Shown: one piece after another, positions 36,362 to 49,000 of the stretch | How the letters are laid out: each line of letters opens with the position of its first letter | How positions within the stretch are numbered: the stretch's first letter is position 1 | The notes under the pieces: model-generated | Database searches by the model: none | Told to the model about the DNA's origin: nothing | The model's input: the letters and a program-made list of their open reading frames with translations, nothing else | Translations under genes and position numbers: made by a program | Source: Saitoella complicata NRRL Y-17804 | Taxonomy: Eukaryota > Ascomycota > Saitoellomycetes > Saitoellales > Saitoellaceae | Direction of reading: 5' to 3' | DNA length: 64,000 nucleotides | NCBI RefSeq assembly: GCF_001661265.1 | Contig: NW_017566998.1 | Span: 372,001 to 436,000, forward strand

Positions 36362-36912
36362 GTTGATGATGCTTGATGTGAATGGTTCCCATTGATGTAC
36401 GGCCTCCTGACTGCTATACAAGGTCCCTTCGAGATTCAGGAGTTCAGGAGCTGCCTTCTCATCGTTACTCCTTCAGTCAGCCTGGGGACACTCGAGCCTC
36501 TCTCTCCTCCTCTTTGTATCGTATGTGATCCCACGCGCGAACCACACTCCACCAAACATCGAAGAAAAGAGGTCCAACCATCACCTGGGCACTCGACAAG
36601 CTTACGCAATCGTCATCTAGATGGAACGGTACACGTCACCTGAAGCCATCGACAAGGAGAAAGGAGAAGTTCACACCCCCTACAACAACCCCGCCTCGCC
36701 TATAAAATGGTGGGCTTTCCCCCTCCGACAACGTCTCCCATCCCACATCATTATCTCAAAGGTCAACCATTCCATGGGAGCTCTTCCTCGAGCTGACTGA
36801 CATGGCTTGACAGGTATCGCTTATTTTACCTCACTCGCTTTTCTGCCAACGCCGAACAGCCAAGTAATCAGTTAATTTACTAAACTACTCCATCATCAAA
36901 ACTTCGTCTACA
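36362..36912. promoter_or_regulatory. Upstream region of the CFEM protein gene
   Basis: These 551 bp lie between two divergent genes. A TATAAAA box at 36701-36707 is followed by a pyrimidine-rich tract (about 36715-36745), a typical strong fungal core promoter, about 206 bp before the CFEM ATG. Upstream ATGs occur at about 36773 and 36801, so a leader intron is possible. Confidence 0.5.
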
Positions 36913-37814
36913 ATGGCTATCTTCAAGGTTTGCTTCACCCTCCTCGCCCTCTCCTCGACTCTCGTCGTCGCCGCCCCCCAGGCCAGCTCCACTTCTACCG
37001 CCTGTGCCAACCAATCCGCCTTGGACAGCTGTCTCGCCAGCAACTCTGTCGACAGCTGTAGCAGCTCTGACTACAACTGCTTGTGCTCGGTCTACCGCGC
37101 CCAGGCTGCTTGTTACACCTCCAACTGTCCAGATGACCCTACTGCCTCAGCTTCTCAAGCTCAGGCTGACCAGCTTTGCAACGCTGCTGCTGCTCAATCG
37201 TCTTTGGCGGCTGCCAATGCCGCTGCCGTTGCTAGCATGGGTCCTTCGGCTCAGTCTTACATCTCGGTGGCCTCTGTTGCTGCTGCCTCTGTCGCAAGTG
37301 CTGCGGTATGCTCCTTCCTCTTCCCTTCCTTCGTCGTTGACATCATGCTAACTTGTCATCCCAGTCCGCCGCCGACGCGAGTCAGCGTTCGTTGATCTCT
37401 GAAGCTGTTGCCTCCCAGTCAGCAGCCTCCGTGTCTGCGGCCAGGGCTTCCGCGGTTGCTCACGCCGAGGTCTCAGCGGTTTCGACCATCACCGACTTCT
37501 CCTCTACCATGACTGCTACGCCGGTTGCTACCAGCGTCGTTCTCGTCAGTGGAGTTTCGTCAACCGTCGATGAGTCTTCCGCCTCCTCCGCGTCTGCTTC
37601 CGCCGCCTCTGAGTCTCTCGTGTCTTCGGCTTCGGCCGTCAGCAGTTATGCCTCTTCGGTCGCACACTCTGTCTCCTCTCACGTCTCGTCCATCATGAGT
37701 TCGGCCACTGCGCTCGCCATCAACTCGGGAGCTACTGGCCTCGAGCTCTCTACCTTTGGCGTGTTTACCACGGTCGGCGCTGCCGTCTTTGGCTTCGCCG
37801 CCCTCTTGGCTTGA
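36913..37814 (+). CDS. CFEM-domain GPI-anchored cell-surface protein
   Basis: Two exons (36913-37305, 37365-37814; 59-nt intron) encode 280 residues. A signal peptide (MAIFKVCFTLLALSSTLVVA) is followed by a domain with eight cysteines in the CFEM order (CANQSALDSCLASNSVDSC, YNCLC, AACYTSNC, QLC; residues about 31-95). The rest is a long Ser/Ala-rich stalk, likely O-glycosylated. The C-terminal hydrophobic segment (FGVFTTVGAAVFGFAALLA), preceded by NSGATG, fits a GPI-anchor signal. CFEM proteins sit in the fungal wall or membrane and some bind heme; binding cannot be judged here, although DYNCLC has an Asp before the cysteines as in known heme binders. Confidence 0.9.
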
Positions 37815-38129
37815 TGATGAAGAGTCTTTACCTTCTTCTTTCCTTGTAAATATAGGGCTTCGGGTTGGGCATATGCATTCATGGGGTGTTTTCTTGATGG
37901 TTTCTTCGTTTATTTCAGCTGCTAACTCCCGTTTGGAGGGCTGTCTTTCCGCGTTTGGTAATTGAATGGAGTCTCTGTTGACTTTGAACAACTGTTCCTT
38001 CTCTTGCAAACATTAATCGTAACTGTCTCATTCCCATGCGAATTCTCATGCCTTCGCAACCTCTAGATTGTTCTTACTCATACAAATGTCCCTTCGATGC
38101 TTAAATAATGGCATCCCCAATGCTTTCTC
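37815..38129. other. Convergent intergenic region
   Basis: In these 315 bp between the CFEM and carrier gene ends I see only probable 3' untranslated sequence. Confidence 0.3.
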
Positions 38130-39294
38130 CTATGCACTCTCATCCTCCTCCTCCGGTGCTCCAACTCCGATCATCTTTTTCAATTCTTCATATACCTATC
38201 GCGAAGGTTAGCATCTTCATATCGTGCAAAGGGTAAGAGAAACTCACTGTAAAGTTAATAGCAGTCACAATACACGAACGAAACATACTCGCCGAAACAC
38301 CCCGATACATCCGTCTCAAGTTAAATTTCAAGGGCGTTTTCCCAACTTCACCACCAAATGCTTCTCGCAGAGCATCTCGCTGACGCACCGATTTGATCGT
38401 GTCCACAGGGAACACCAAGCACCAACTCAGAGCACCACACAAACCACCGGAAATGGCATACGTCAGCGTCGTGGCCTCACCGCCCGCCTTTGTCAATGCG
38501 CCTTTGACGGTTTCGTAGACCGTAAAGTACAGTCCTGTACCGATCGCGTCTCGTGCAAGGTGGTATTTGAATCCAGAGTACAGGCCCATGAAACCGCGGG
38601 CTCGGACTATATCTCGTGCAGACTGGATAGATCCCTTGGGTTTGAGCGTTTCTGTCGTGATTGATCCTGCTACTGGTGAGGTTGACCCAGGCGATGCCGT
38701 ACCGCTTGTTGCCGTAAGCCGCGACTGTGCCATCAACTTTTCAATCTGCGTACTCAGCTTCGTCAACTCGAACGGACAAGCAATGAACGTGGTCGCTGCA
38801 CCCGCCGTCATACCAGAAAGACCGTACACAAACGTTCGTTCCACCGGAGACATATCAGGTATCGCGGCCGACGACGCGGATATTGGTCGAAGTAATGTCG
38901 CATAAAAGTTCTTGCACTTTTCGTATGTGGAGAACGATATAGTTCGTACGATCGTAACCGAGAATAGCGGTACCGCCACACCGCGAAAGAACCCATTGAT
39001 TCCCTCCGTTTTTCGCGTCTTCGCAAAACAGTCCCATACAGAATCATACTTGTACGTCTGCATCCGAGTCTTGACCGTGTCCAGCGGGAAGCCCACAACT
39101 GTGCTGATTATCGAAGCCCCGCAAGCCGATATCGATGTCCGGTATTGTAATGCGAAATCGGCGACCGGTCCATGAGAACCGGGCAATGGAGGGTTCGACA
39201 GGACTGGTCCCAAGTCCTTCGACCTCCGCGGCGGATCATCGGTAGGCGAAGAGGACATAGAAGGATGTCCCGGATTCGAGGATGGTGTAGACAT
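38130..39294 (-). CDS. Mitochondrial carrier family (SLC25) transporter
   Basis: Exon 1 (38248-39294) and exon 2 (38130-38195) with a 52-nt intron encode 370 residues. Three carrier repeats are marked by PLDTVK (first), PFELTK (second) and PVDTIK (third), the P-x-D/E-x-x-K/R signatures that close the matrix gate; each is near a membrane helix, six in total. An N-terminal disordered Ser/Pro tail precedes the first repeat, and a Ser/Thr-rich loop lies in repeat 2. The last exon supplies VYEELKKMIGVGAPEEEDES, which the plain frame misses. The open frame extends eight codons upstream to 39318, but the ATG at 39294 is the better start. The substrate cannot be assigned. Confidence 0.9.
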
Positions 39295-39844
39295 ACTGTA
39301 ATATAGACAGAAACTCACGGCTCAGTCACTTTTTGACCGCGCCCGGATGCTGCGTAATAGATCGAGCTGCTGGATCGAAGATAGAAGATCCGCGTCGATT
39401 AGCAGGCCGGAGGACGAAGAATAGGTCGCTTTCTCGAGTTTACTTTTGACCGTTTCAGCAGATCATAGACGCATACCACGATCGCGATGAAGTTCGCGAA
39501 GGATTTCGCAGCGGTTGAAATAAAGGTTTGGCGTATTGGTTTCCCGGGCGGATCCCATGGAGTATACGGTACCTCACGCCAGCCAGAAACCGAAATACGG
39601 CAAGAAGGATATAGGATCGAGTACGATGTTATAAGTAAGAATAGCTAACAGAAAACAGAACAAAGAGACTTTTGAACCGGCCGTAACATCGTCACGGAAG
39701 GTACCTAATCGACAGAAGAAGGTATACCGATGAACGCCAACGCTGGAAGACAAGAACGCCAATGAGAACCCAATAACAAACAGGAATATCGTCCATCCAC
39801 AAAACTGAACCCATGTATCACACCGTCCTGCTTTTCTTCACAGT
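39295..39844. other. Intergenic region upstream of the carrier gene
   Basis: These 550 bp have only short frames on both strands (for example 39574-39762 minus, without recognisable sequence). I see no RNA gene, repeat or clear TATA box. Confidence 0.3.
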
Positions 39845-40460
39845 CTAAGCCGATGCAAACGCCGCTTGCGCCTGCCTTTTGCCCTCGTCCTTCCAGAAGT
39901 GCATCTGGCTGACCTTCTCCAACACCTCCTCGAAACCCTTCCTTCCTTTTGTAGCATTCTGAGAGAACCTGTCCACGGTAAAGTTCTCCAGGCGCTGCAA
40001 AGGTCCGTATGCACTGATGTTGGCGTTCTGCTCGAAGATCGTCTTGGCTGGCGATTCAGGGTCGGGATGGTACTTGACGGTCTCCTGAACGCTCAAGATA
40101 TTCGCAAATGTAAGGTTGACAGAGCGCATAACAACAGTCTGGCTCTTCGGATCCACCTCGGAAACTTCACGAACGAAGCTAATCTCATCGCCACCAATCA
40201 GTCGCAGAATCCATCGAGGAGCGGACTGCTTGCAGGCGATAATGCGCTCAGAGCGGAGGACACCAGTGGAAGGGTCAACCTCACGGCGGAGTGTGTCGAC
40301 AGAGATGACGTGCGACGAGAACTCGTTGGGATACTTTCGCCAATTGGCAGCAGAGACCTGTAGGGCAAACGGTCAGTATTGGATCCCGGGTGGCCGGAAA
40401 AATGTAACGAACCATATTCCATGGGTGATCAAACACACAGGTATTCTCAAAAATCTTCAT
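39845..40460 (-). CDS. PRELI/MSF1 (Ups) family mitochondrial lipid-transfer protein
   Basis: Proteins of this family pair with Mdm35/TRIAP1 in the mitochondrial intermembrane space and shuttle phosphatidic acid or phosphatidylserine. Exon 1 (40413-40460) encodes MKIFENTCVFDHPWNM. A 55-nt intron precedes exon 2 (39845-40357); the total is 186 residues. The N-terminal F-x-HPW motif, YPNEF, SERIIACKQSAP and the late SQNATKGRKGFEEVLEK helix are family hallmarks. The overall pattern is closer to SLMO/Ups2 than to Ups1, but I do not assign a symbol. Confidence 0.9.
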
Positions 40461-40843
40461 TGTCGATTATCGTTGTTCGATAGAGATTAGAGTATAGACG
40501 ATAGGTGTAGCCGACCGATGATGGAGGAGGCGGTGATGTAAAGTCGGAGAGAAAGTGGCAAGACCGAGCGTAGGATTACGATAGCAGTTGATCTGGTTAT
40601 AAAGACTGTCAATGTCCCTTGTGGCGACGCGGTACACGGGCGGATTCGGAGTACGGGAACGGTTGGTCCTTGGAGAGCAGGTCTCTGGATTTTACGAAAC
40701 ATTCCAGTCTGACCGTCCGGGTGGCGCGCGCCCACTCGCAATTGCAGACGAGCGCATGAAGGAAGAAACCGGAGCTTGAAGTCGGTGGGTGATCTCCGAA
40801 ATGTTTCTTGATTGGAATATACTTTCTGTACTGCTTTGCTGCT
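40461..40843. promoter_or_regulatory. Upstream region of the Ups gene and 3' region of RIX7
   Basis: These 383 bp have no gene. No distinctive element was found. Confidence 0.3.
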
Positions 40844-43507
40844 TTACTGCTCGCCTGTTCCGCTCTTCGGCTTGCCCCACTTCCTCGCCAGCGTCTCATA
40901 CTTCTGCCTCTCCTTAGAACTCACACTAGGTCTAACATTCCTAAACGCATTCTCAAAATCCTTCTGCGTAACTTGAATCTGCTTCTTCTGCATCTGGAGA
41001 CCCTCCACCTGCCTGGCAGCACTGGCGACCAGTGGGTCCTCGGAAACCTCCATGGACTGAAGGTCGGTCAAGACAGTATTCCGTAGAGCACCAACAGCGG
41101 CTTCTCTTACCAGCGATGCCAAGTCAGCACCAGAGAAGTTCTCGGCTCTAGGGTCATTGGAGATCGCAACGAGATCAACCTCTGGTGCTATCGGCGTCTT
41201 CTTTGTGAGCGTCTTCAGAATCTCCGCACGCTCTCCAGGCGTGGGGAGCTCCACAAACAAGGGCTTATCCAAACGACCAGGTCTCATCATAGCCGGATCA
41301 ATGATATCAGGTCTGTTCGTAGCAGCAATGACGAAAACCCCCTTTCTGTCGTTCAACCCGTCGAGCTCTGTCAAGAGGGTGTTCACCACACGAGCACTGC
41401 TCTCACTCAAGGAATCATCACGCCTGGGAACAAGAGCGTCGAGTTCATCAAAGAAGATAACACAAGGACTCGACGCACGCGCACGCATAAACACCTGCCT
41501 CACACTCCTCTCAGACTCTCCCACGTATTTGTTCAGCAACTCCGGTCCTCTGACGGAGATGAAGTTTGCTCTAGACTCATTTGCAACAGCCTTAGCAAGC
41601 AACGTCTTACCACACCCCGGAGGTCCCCAGAGGAGCACACCTGCTGGCGCGGTAATACCGACACTTTCGTACAGCTCAGGTCGCTTGATAGGCTGCACAA
41701 TCGCCATCTGTAACTCAATGCGTGTACCTTCCAAAGCACCGACATCCGCCCATGTAACGTCCGGCACTGTAGCAAAACCTTCACGCTTCGATGATGGCTG
41801 GATTTTGGGTAGTGCAATAAGGAAATCTTGCAGAGTGATAGCCAACGGTTCAAGTTCGGCGGGGGTCAAGGTTTTTGGGTGAGATGAGAGGAAGCTGTGG
41901 ATGGTGTTCAACGTCTTCAAAGCCTTAGCTTTGGCATCCGCTTGAGGGTCGCGTACTTCGGTTTGCGCTGACGCTGGGGTTTCTTCGGTGGAAGGAACTT
42001 GCTCTTCAGCCGCTGCCTCCGCAGCAATCTCACCATCTACCTCCATGACGTCCTCAGTCATCTCAACATCATTATTACCAACATAGCCAGCCTCCTCCAG
42101 TACTTCCTGAACCTTATCCTGCTCGTCTTCCGGCTTCTCACTCAGCTCCTTGAAAATCCTCTTGATAGCAACAACACCAGCAGCACCAGTCAACGCCCTC
42201 AAATCCGCACCAACAAAACCAGGGGTCATACGAGCCAACGCCTTATAGTCAAAATCACCGTCAAGACGCAACTTCCTGCTCATCACCTTCAAGATCTTCT
42301 CGCGACCGACCTCGTCCGGTACGGACAGTTGAATCTCGCGATCGAAGCGACCGGCACGACGAAGAGCTGGATCCAGCGAATCCGGGCGGTTCGTTGCTCC
42401 AATAATCAAGACAGGCTTGTGTCCCGTTGCTTCGAAGCTCAACGAATCCATACACGTCAACAACTGTGTCACGATCCTCTTCTCCATCTCCCTCTGCGCA
42501 TTCTCCCTCTTTGGCGTAATCGCATCAATCTCATCCAAAAACATGATGCACGGCGCCAGAGCTTTCGCCTCCTCAAAAACATCTCGTAGCTTCTTTTCGG
42601 ATTCGCCGGACATACCTGATACGACCTCGACTGCTGACATATTGATGAAGGGAACGCCGAGTTCACCGGCGATGGCGTTGGCGAGGAGAGTTTTACCACA
42701 ACCTGGTGGGCCGTGCAGGAGGACACCGCGGGGTGGTTGGATACCGGTGTGCACGTAGACTTCGGGATGAGTTAAGGGCATGGCAATTAGCTCGAGGAGC
42801 TCGTTTACGCAGTCATCGACACCGCCGAGATCGGACAAGGAAACATTTGTTGGTGCGGCACGGTCTTGATCTACTAACAAACCCGGTTAGTCACGACGTT
42901 TATCTTGCGGATGGGAGATACACATACCCTTCTGACGCTTGGCAGAACTTCCAGGCTCACGTGCACTCGGCCTCTCCTTCCTCTTTGCCGACTTGGCAGG
43001 TGCTGCTGAGGCCGCTTCAGGAGCAGGTGTGGTTGATGGAGCATCGGGTATCGTAAGGTCAACAACCTCGGGGTTTGCCTCCGGATCGACCGAAGCTTGT
43101 CTCGATATCGGTGTCTTGATAGCGGGCGCTGGCGGAATACCCCACAACGAGGTAACAGATTTGTTCATCGAGTTCGTACCCTTGTAGTCAATCAACCTGC
43201 TGTCGTCCAATCCTTCAAACTCGCTGTCAATCTCATCCCGGTCCTCCTCGTCATCCTGCGCAAACTCCTCCCTCACAATTGGCAGCACCTTCTCAATGAT
43301 CCGCTCCAGTGCCAACTTTGTATTACGTCTCAGACCCGGATCCACAGCTTGGATCTGGTTGTAGATGTAAGTAACGGTTAACGGAGGCGATGATGCATCG
43401 GCGGCAGTTTCGAGTTTCCGGATGTGAGATGCGACCTTTGCTTCGAGTGCACTGGAGATTGAGCCCTTCGCAGCGGGTCTGTTGATGTTTTTCGACTTTT
43501 GCGGCAT
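40844..43507 (-). CDS. RIX7: Rix7/NVL AAA ATPase, ribosome biogenesis
   Basis: Rix7 is a nucleolar/nuclear double-AAA ATPase that strips assembly factors from pre-60S ribosomes. Exon 1 (42928-43507) and exon 2 (40844-42873), with a 54-nt intron, encode 869 residues; yeast Rix7 has 837. The N-terminal domain includes SALEAKVASHIRKLE and an acidic stretch, then a basic nuclear-signal region (SAKRKERPS, SSAKRQK). AAA domain 1 has Walker A GPPGCGKT (about 248-255) and Walker B CIMFLDEID. Domain 2 has GPPGCGKTLLAKAVANES and CVIFFDELDAL. Arginine-finger motifs (ATNRPDSLDPALRRAGRFD; ATNRPDIIDPAMMRPGRLD) follow each. It is divergent from VPS20; the ATGs are 190 bp apart. Confidence 0.96.
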
Positions 43508-43697
43508 GATGCCCGTCTCTGTTTTTTGGAGGTTTGTTTTGTCCCAGGACGCAACACGGCAACATTTTTGGGCGACAGTGCTGAACCGCGCAGACACCGC
43601 CACAACCTTAACCCCCGAGACAACAGTCACCAAGGATCAGCTCAAACGTCAGACCGTTCATTCACCTTCAGCTCGATCTCATAATAAGCACACAGCC

Positions 43698-44548
43698 ATG
43701 GGCAACACGTCTTCGGCACGGCGGGTCACTCCACAGGATCGTGCGATTCTCGATATGAAACTGCAGCGGGACAAACTTAAGCAGTACCAGAAGCGAATAC
43801 AAGTCGTACTCGATCGGGAACGAGCCATTGCCAAGGAATGTCTTCTTAAAGGCGATAAAAGAAGAGCGTTACTTGCCCTAAGGCAGAGGAAGTATCAGGA
43901 GCAGTTACTAGTCAAGACGGATGCGCAGCTGGAGACCTTAGAACAATTGGTACAGCATACACGCCGTGATGATTCCACCAAGACTAACCCGTGGCCTAGA
44001 CAAGTTCGATTGAATTCGCGTTGGTCGAGAAGGACGTGCTGTATGGACTGAAGCAAGGGAACATGGTGCTCAAGGAAATCCACAAGGAGATGAACCTAGA
44101 GGCCGTGGAAAAGCTCATGGACGAAACCGCCGACGCAATCGCATATCAGAAGGTTTGTCTGGCCTCCGATATTCCGGTTGTACTATACTAATACTTCGGA
44201 TGACTGCAGGAAATTGACGAGGTACTGTCTACCCGAATAACAAACGCAGAAGAGGAGGATGTCCTGGAAGAACTCAAAGAACTACAACGGGAAGCTGCTG
44301 CTGCCGAAAATCTAGATAAGGTGATAATGGTGACATTGATATTGGTACACCCACTGACAGTACAATCAGGTGGAGCGCCTTCCTAAGGCACCGACAGCTG
44401 AGATGCCCGAGACACAGCCGGAGGAGGTTGAAGGTAAGAGTGGTGCACTCTTTATCCAGCATTTACTGACAGTTAATATGAAGAAGAACCAGCACAAGCG
44501 ATACCACGGAAAGAAAGAAGCCGGTCTGCGGAAGCTATTCTTGCTTGA
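43698..44548 (+). CDS. VPS20: ESCRT-III subunit Vps20 (CHMP6)
   Basis: Vps20 nucleates ESCRT-III polymers on endosomes after binding ESCRT-II. Exons 43698-43949, 44000-44152, 44210-44320, 44370-44433 and 44484-44548 encode 214 residues. The N-terminus MGNTSS is an N-myristoylation signal (Gly2), as expected for Vps20. The basic helix LDMKLQRDKLKQYQKRIQVV and the following helices (KRRALLALRQRKYQEQLLVK) form the Snf7 core. The acidic C-terminal part (NAEEEDVLEELKELQREAA) carries the likely Vps4-binding MIM region. All four introns are 49-57 nt and the frame closes exactly. Confidence 0.95.
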
Positions 44549-44838
44549 CGAATGATGTCGGATGATGACTGGCAATGGAGAACGAAGACTGTGGACGGAT
44601 ACTGCCAAGACAGACTAGCCAGTCAAATGGGTTTGTTTTCAAGATGATACCAACGGATTCCTTCAATAGATACGTAACTGTAAGGCTTTCCGACTGCTCG
44701 TATGTGGAATTACCCAAATGGGTTTGTGCGCCTCCTGCGTTCTGCATGGCGGGGACGAACCCGAAGTTGAATTCGTCGCGACCGGAAGATTCCAAGTTGC
44801 AATTCACAAGGAAAGTGAAGGAGAATCCGTCAAGAGTG

Positions 44839-46005
44839 ATGAGACTCTACACGCCTCTCCAGCTGCACCGGTACTGCCATGTCCCCAAATTGCCTGTGAA
44901 GCTGCTTGGTAGATCAAACAGCTCCTCACCATTCCTCTCACGACCGTCGCCATCTCGACCGCCCTTGAACATCCTATACTTCGGCTCAGACCACTTCTCA
45001 GGACAAGTCTTCAAGAAGTTACATGATCTTCATAAATCAGACCCACAGCTCATCCAGAATCTGGAGGTTGTGACTCGTTGTGATATGCCCAAAGGGCACA
45101 GACTGCGGCTTGCACCGTGTCCCATGAAAGTAGAGGCCCAACAGCTAGGGGTCAAGATTCATGAAATACCAAAGAGGGAGGACGGGGACATAAAAGCCTG
45201 GGCCAAAGAGCCGATGCCACTCACACCGGACGCACAATCATTTAACCTCGCGATCGCCGTTTCGTTCGGCCTTTTGATTCCGAATGAAGTCCTCGCTCAA
45301 CTACGGTGGGGAGGAACCAACATTCACCCGTCGTTGCTACCGATGTATCGCGGGCCGGCACCAATTCACCATGCTTTGATGAATGGGGATGTGTATACCG
45401 GCGTGACCATACAAACACTGGATCCGAAGGAGTTTGATAATGGCAGGATTCTAGAGCAGGAGCGTGTTGATATCCCACAGGACGCAACCCTTGAGAACCT
45501 AAAGAACATGTTGGCTGAGAAGAGTGGTAACATGCTTGTTGATTTTGTGCGAAAGCGGTGGGGAAGCGAAATGGTGGATGGAAACCCCCTCGCATCGCTT
45601 ACGAGCGTAACGAGCTACCCAAAGATATATGCACCGAAGGTTGCGAAAGACGCTCTGCGCGTAAACTGGAAAGAATGGAGTGGTCGGAAGGTCATGCAAT
45701 GGAACAAGGCCTTTACCGGGCAGCTTTGGACTACCCTCCACGTTAATGACCAATACAAGCGCGTATTGCTGACTTTTAGTCAAAGCGGACATTCGTTCAA
45801 GGATGAAGATCTCCCAGAAGAGCTGAAACAAGCTGAACCTGGCACTCTCATCGTGGTTGGACCATCTGGTGGGGAAAGGTTTGCTGCGGTAGTATGTGCT
45901 GATGACTCCATTGCGACTTTAACAAGCGTCAAAGTGGAAGGCAAGCGCAATGTGGACGCAGTCGCCTGGTATGATAAAGTAGATGGGAAGGTGGTGTTCG
46001 AGTAA
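44839..46005 (+). CDS. FMT1: Mitochondrial methionyl-tRNA formyltransferase
   Basis: The enzyme formylates initiator Met-tRNA with 10-formyl-THF for mitochondrial translation. From ATG 44839 the protein has 388 residues. A basic presequence (MRLYTPLQLHRYCHVPKLP) is followed by the N-terminal Rossmann-like formyltransferase domain starting LNILYFGSDHFSG. The catalytic block is GGTNIHPSLLPMYRGPAPI (Asn and His), and the third catalytic residue is the Asp in TLDPKEFDNG. The C-terminal OB-like domain binds tRNA. The frame is open upstream to 44575, just 27 bp after the VPS20 stop, but those 88 residues look non-conserved; I chose 44839 because it creates a normal presequence. Confidence 0.92.
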   Translation: MRLYTPLQLHRYCHVPKLPVKLLGRSNSSSPFLSRPSPSRPPLNILYFGSDHFSGQVFKKLHDLHKSDPQLIQNLEVVTRCDMPKGHRLRLAPCPMKVEAQQLGVKIHEIPKREDGDIKAWAKEPMPLTPDAQSFNLAIAVSFGLLIPNEVLAQLRWGGTNIHPSLLPMYRGPAPIHHALMNGDVYTGVTIQTLDPKEFDNGRILEQERVDIPQDATLENLKNMLAEKSGNMLVDFVRKRWGSEMVDGNPLASLTSVTSYPKIYAPKVAKDALRVNWKEWSGRKVMQWNKAFTGQLWTTLHVNDQYKRVLLTFSQSGHSFKDEDLPEELKQAEPGTLIVVGPSGGERFAAVVCADDSIATLTSVKVEGKRNVDAVAWYDKVDGKVVFE

Positions 46006-46092
46006 GCGGAGGTTTAGGGAATGATACCCGGGTCCGGGATTAAATGTCTGAATGGGAAGAAAATAGATAGGTACGATTAGTAGATATTCCAT

Positions 46093-49000
46093 TTAGCGCA
46101 ACTCCTCATCATCATCGTCTTCCTGACCTTGCTCAACTTGCACGGTAGGAATCTCCATACCCTCTTCTTCCACGCTTTTCTCAACAGAGTTCTCAATTTC
46201 TGTGATTGACTGCGTACCTTCAACATCAGTCATTCCATTTTGCGCTTCGTGACCTTCAACCTCATTGACGTTTGAGATCGATGGATGCGAAGTCGCATCT
46301 GCGGAAATAGCAGGAGTCAATTCCGTAGACGGAGTCATGAAAACATCACCTGCTCCATCTTCGGTGATAGTTCGATTTAAGGGCCCCGGAACTTCAATGG
46401 ATTCTTTGGCAGAACTCAGTGCAGCTGTGGCAGAAGCCTCTTCTGTGGGAAAAGCGCCGGGTGCATCTTCCAAGGATTCCTCTATAACAAGAGTTTCCTC
46501 AGTCACAGCGGCTTCTGCTGAGGGGGCGTTTGACGCAGAGCCTTCATCATCGTCTTCATTCCTAGGATTCTCGGCGTTCTCAGGTGTCTCTCGAATCGCT
46601 TCGACGTGCTCTTCTTCCTTTTGGAATTCTTTCTCAGAGGTGTCCACAGCGGCCTGCTTGGTAAAAGCTGCCTTTCTCACCAATTCATCCCTAGCGGCCC
46701 TCATCCTCTCAACTTCATCAGCCCCACCAGTCTTCTTCAGTTTGCCTTCCGTAACAAAATCACCCAACTCCTTTTCGAACTCTCCGATCCTCGCCTCCAG
46801 CTCCTTCTGCCTGACAGCCTCAGCGCGTGCAATCGCATCAATGCGACTTTCGTGATCAGGCTGTTTTGCACGAACCTCAGTAAGGAGTGCATCCCGAGTC
46901 TTCAAGCTATTTGTAGGTGAGGTGTGGATGAATGCCGGACGCTTCGGTGACGCTTGTTTGGCAAAAGCAGCAACACAGGCATCGATAATATTGACAACTT
47001 CGCGCGTTGCTTGAACATCGAGCTTGTGATCATGAAGAAGGGCCTCTTGCTGACGGAGAAAACCTTGCTCCGCAACAACACGATTTAGTTCCATCTCCCA
47101 AGTGCTCTTCCAACTAGCAGCAACCGTCTTGATATGAGTTTCAAATGTCCGCAGTTCCTGCTCTCGCTTGGCAAAGTCCTTTTTCAATGCATCGACTTGG
47201 GCTTGTGATGGCCTGACCCTTCGGTGCAACACATCATTTCTCAGATCTTCAGCCCGATCCTGGACCTGTTCCATGTTCTTGACCAACTCATCAGATAGCT
47301 TCTCCATCTTTGCCTTTCCTTCTTCCAAAAACTTGCGTTCAGCACCTGTGGAGGTAGCCACTTTACTGATCGCTTTGGCTTTGTCTTTGATGTTTTCCAT
47401 ATCTGATTGGGTTTTCTGAACAAAAGTTGAGTGTACTTGCCGAATTGCTCCAAGATCAGCCCGTAACTGTGATAGTATGTTCAGTTGAGCATTCGCCGCC
47501 TGTGGATTGACTGAGCTGTCTCCGGCTGATGGAGTACCGCTCGGCACGGAGTTCTGCGTGGATGGAGTCGCAGGAGTAGGCCGTTCAAACCGCGTGTCTT
47601 GCTTCGCCTCACGCAACTTTTCCACCTCTTTTCGCAAGCCAGCAAACTCTTTGAGTACGCCAGCCAAACCTTCGTCAATATGCTTTTTAACCTCATCCAA
47701 TTCGTGAATGTTCAAACTCAACACAACACCTTCCTTGATGTCGCCGATGTTCTCGAGCTCGTATCGAATCGTCGTCCCCTTATCCGCAATGTATATATGA
47801 GGAAACTCTGTATTGGATGCGGGGTTGTAATCAAATTTTTCGAGGAAAAGGAGGCGAAGCGAAGACATGGACAGTTCCTCCATGTCAGCCGGCGATAACT
47901 GGTGCTTCTTCGTGGATTGCCCTAGCTGGAGATACACTTGCATGCACCGGACTGCGGTGTCCGGGACAAGAGACGCTTCCGACGATACAGCCGCTGCTGA
48001 AGTCGTGTCGGTCCTCGTGTCGGTCCTCGAAAACGTTGGCGATGGTAAAGAGGGAGCATCCCGGCTCCGTGGTGTACCCGCTTGATCCTCCTCTATAGGC
48101 AGAACTTCCAGCCCTAATCCGGTCTTCACTCTATCATGGTTGTAAGCAGCTGCATCCTTTGGGAGCTGAGGTACAGGAGGGCTCTCGCCCGGGCCCCCAA
48201 TACGTGGACCAGCCGCAGCGACAGCACCACCCTTAAGGTGATACGTAGAGTACCGCTTACTCGCACGTCGCGCCAACATTTCCGAGTTTTGGAGTGCGGC
48301 TAACGGATCATTACCTGCTGCATTTCGATGACGAGGCAGGGGAAGCGACGGTTCATCGGAAGACGGGAGGGGGTGAACCGGTTCACCAAGCGTAGGGACT
48401 GGCAGTTCTTTCAATGGTGGAGGGGGAGGTGGCGGCGGTGGTGATGGAGTTGCCGGGAAATAATCGTGCTGGACAGGAAGTTGCACTGGTGGTTTTCGAG
48501 GGTTTGGTAAACGTTGTTCATCGAATGGCTCCGGCTGTGGGGGCGGGAGTGGCATAATAGGCGGAGAATTCGTTCCACTCCGAGACTCTTGTGCGCTTCG
48601 TGTCCTCGAAATGCTTGGTTGCGAAACACCTGAGCCTGATGCCACACGATATCTTGCTTGCTTTCGCTTCAATCCCTGCAACAACTGAATAATGATACCC
48701 CTTATTCTTGGCAAATACCGTTCGAGAGTATCAGGTGTGGGATCTTCCGCTAAGGCCGTTTCCAGGACCATACGGAGATCCTGTGGTACACGTAGAAGGT
48801 CATTCATCTCGATGTTGGCCCGCGTAAATGCAGCACACGCAATATTGAACTCGTTTCCTAGTCTGACGTAGACGTCACTGACATCGCCTTCGCCAGCCAT
48901 CCCTTGTGACCATGAAGTTAAAGTCTCCAGAAGCGTCTTCGTCTCAACAAGAAGCTTAGTCACCGAGGCTTCTATGGGATTTGACCTTCGCATGCTTCCC

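Noticed and set aside
41157-41882. 241-codon plus-strand frame opposite RIX7
   Set aside because: It is an antisense shadow of the AAA domains.
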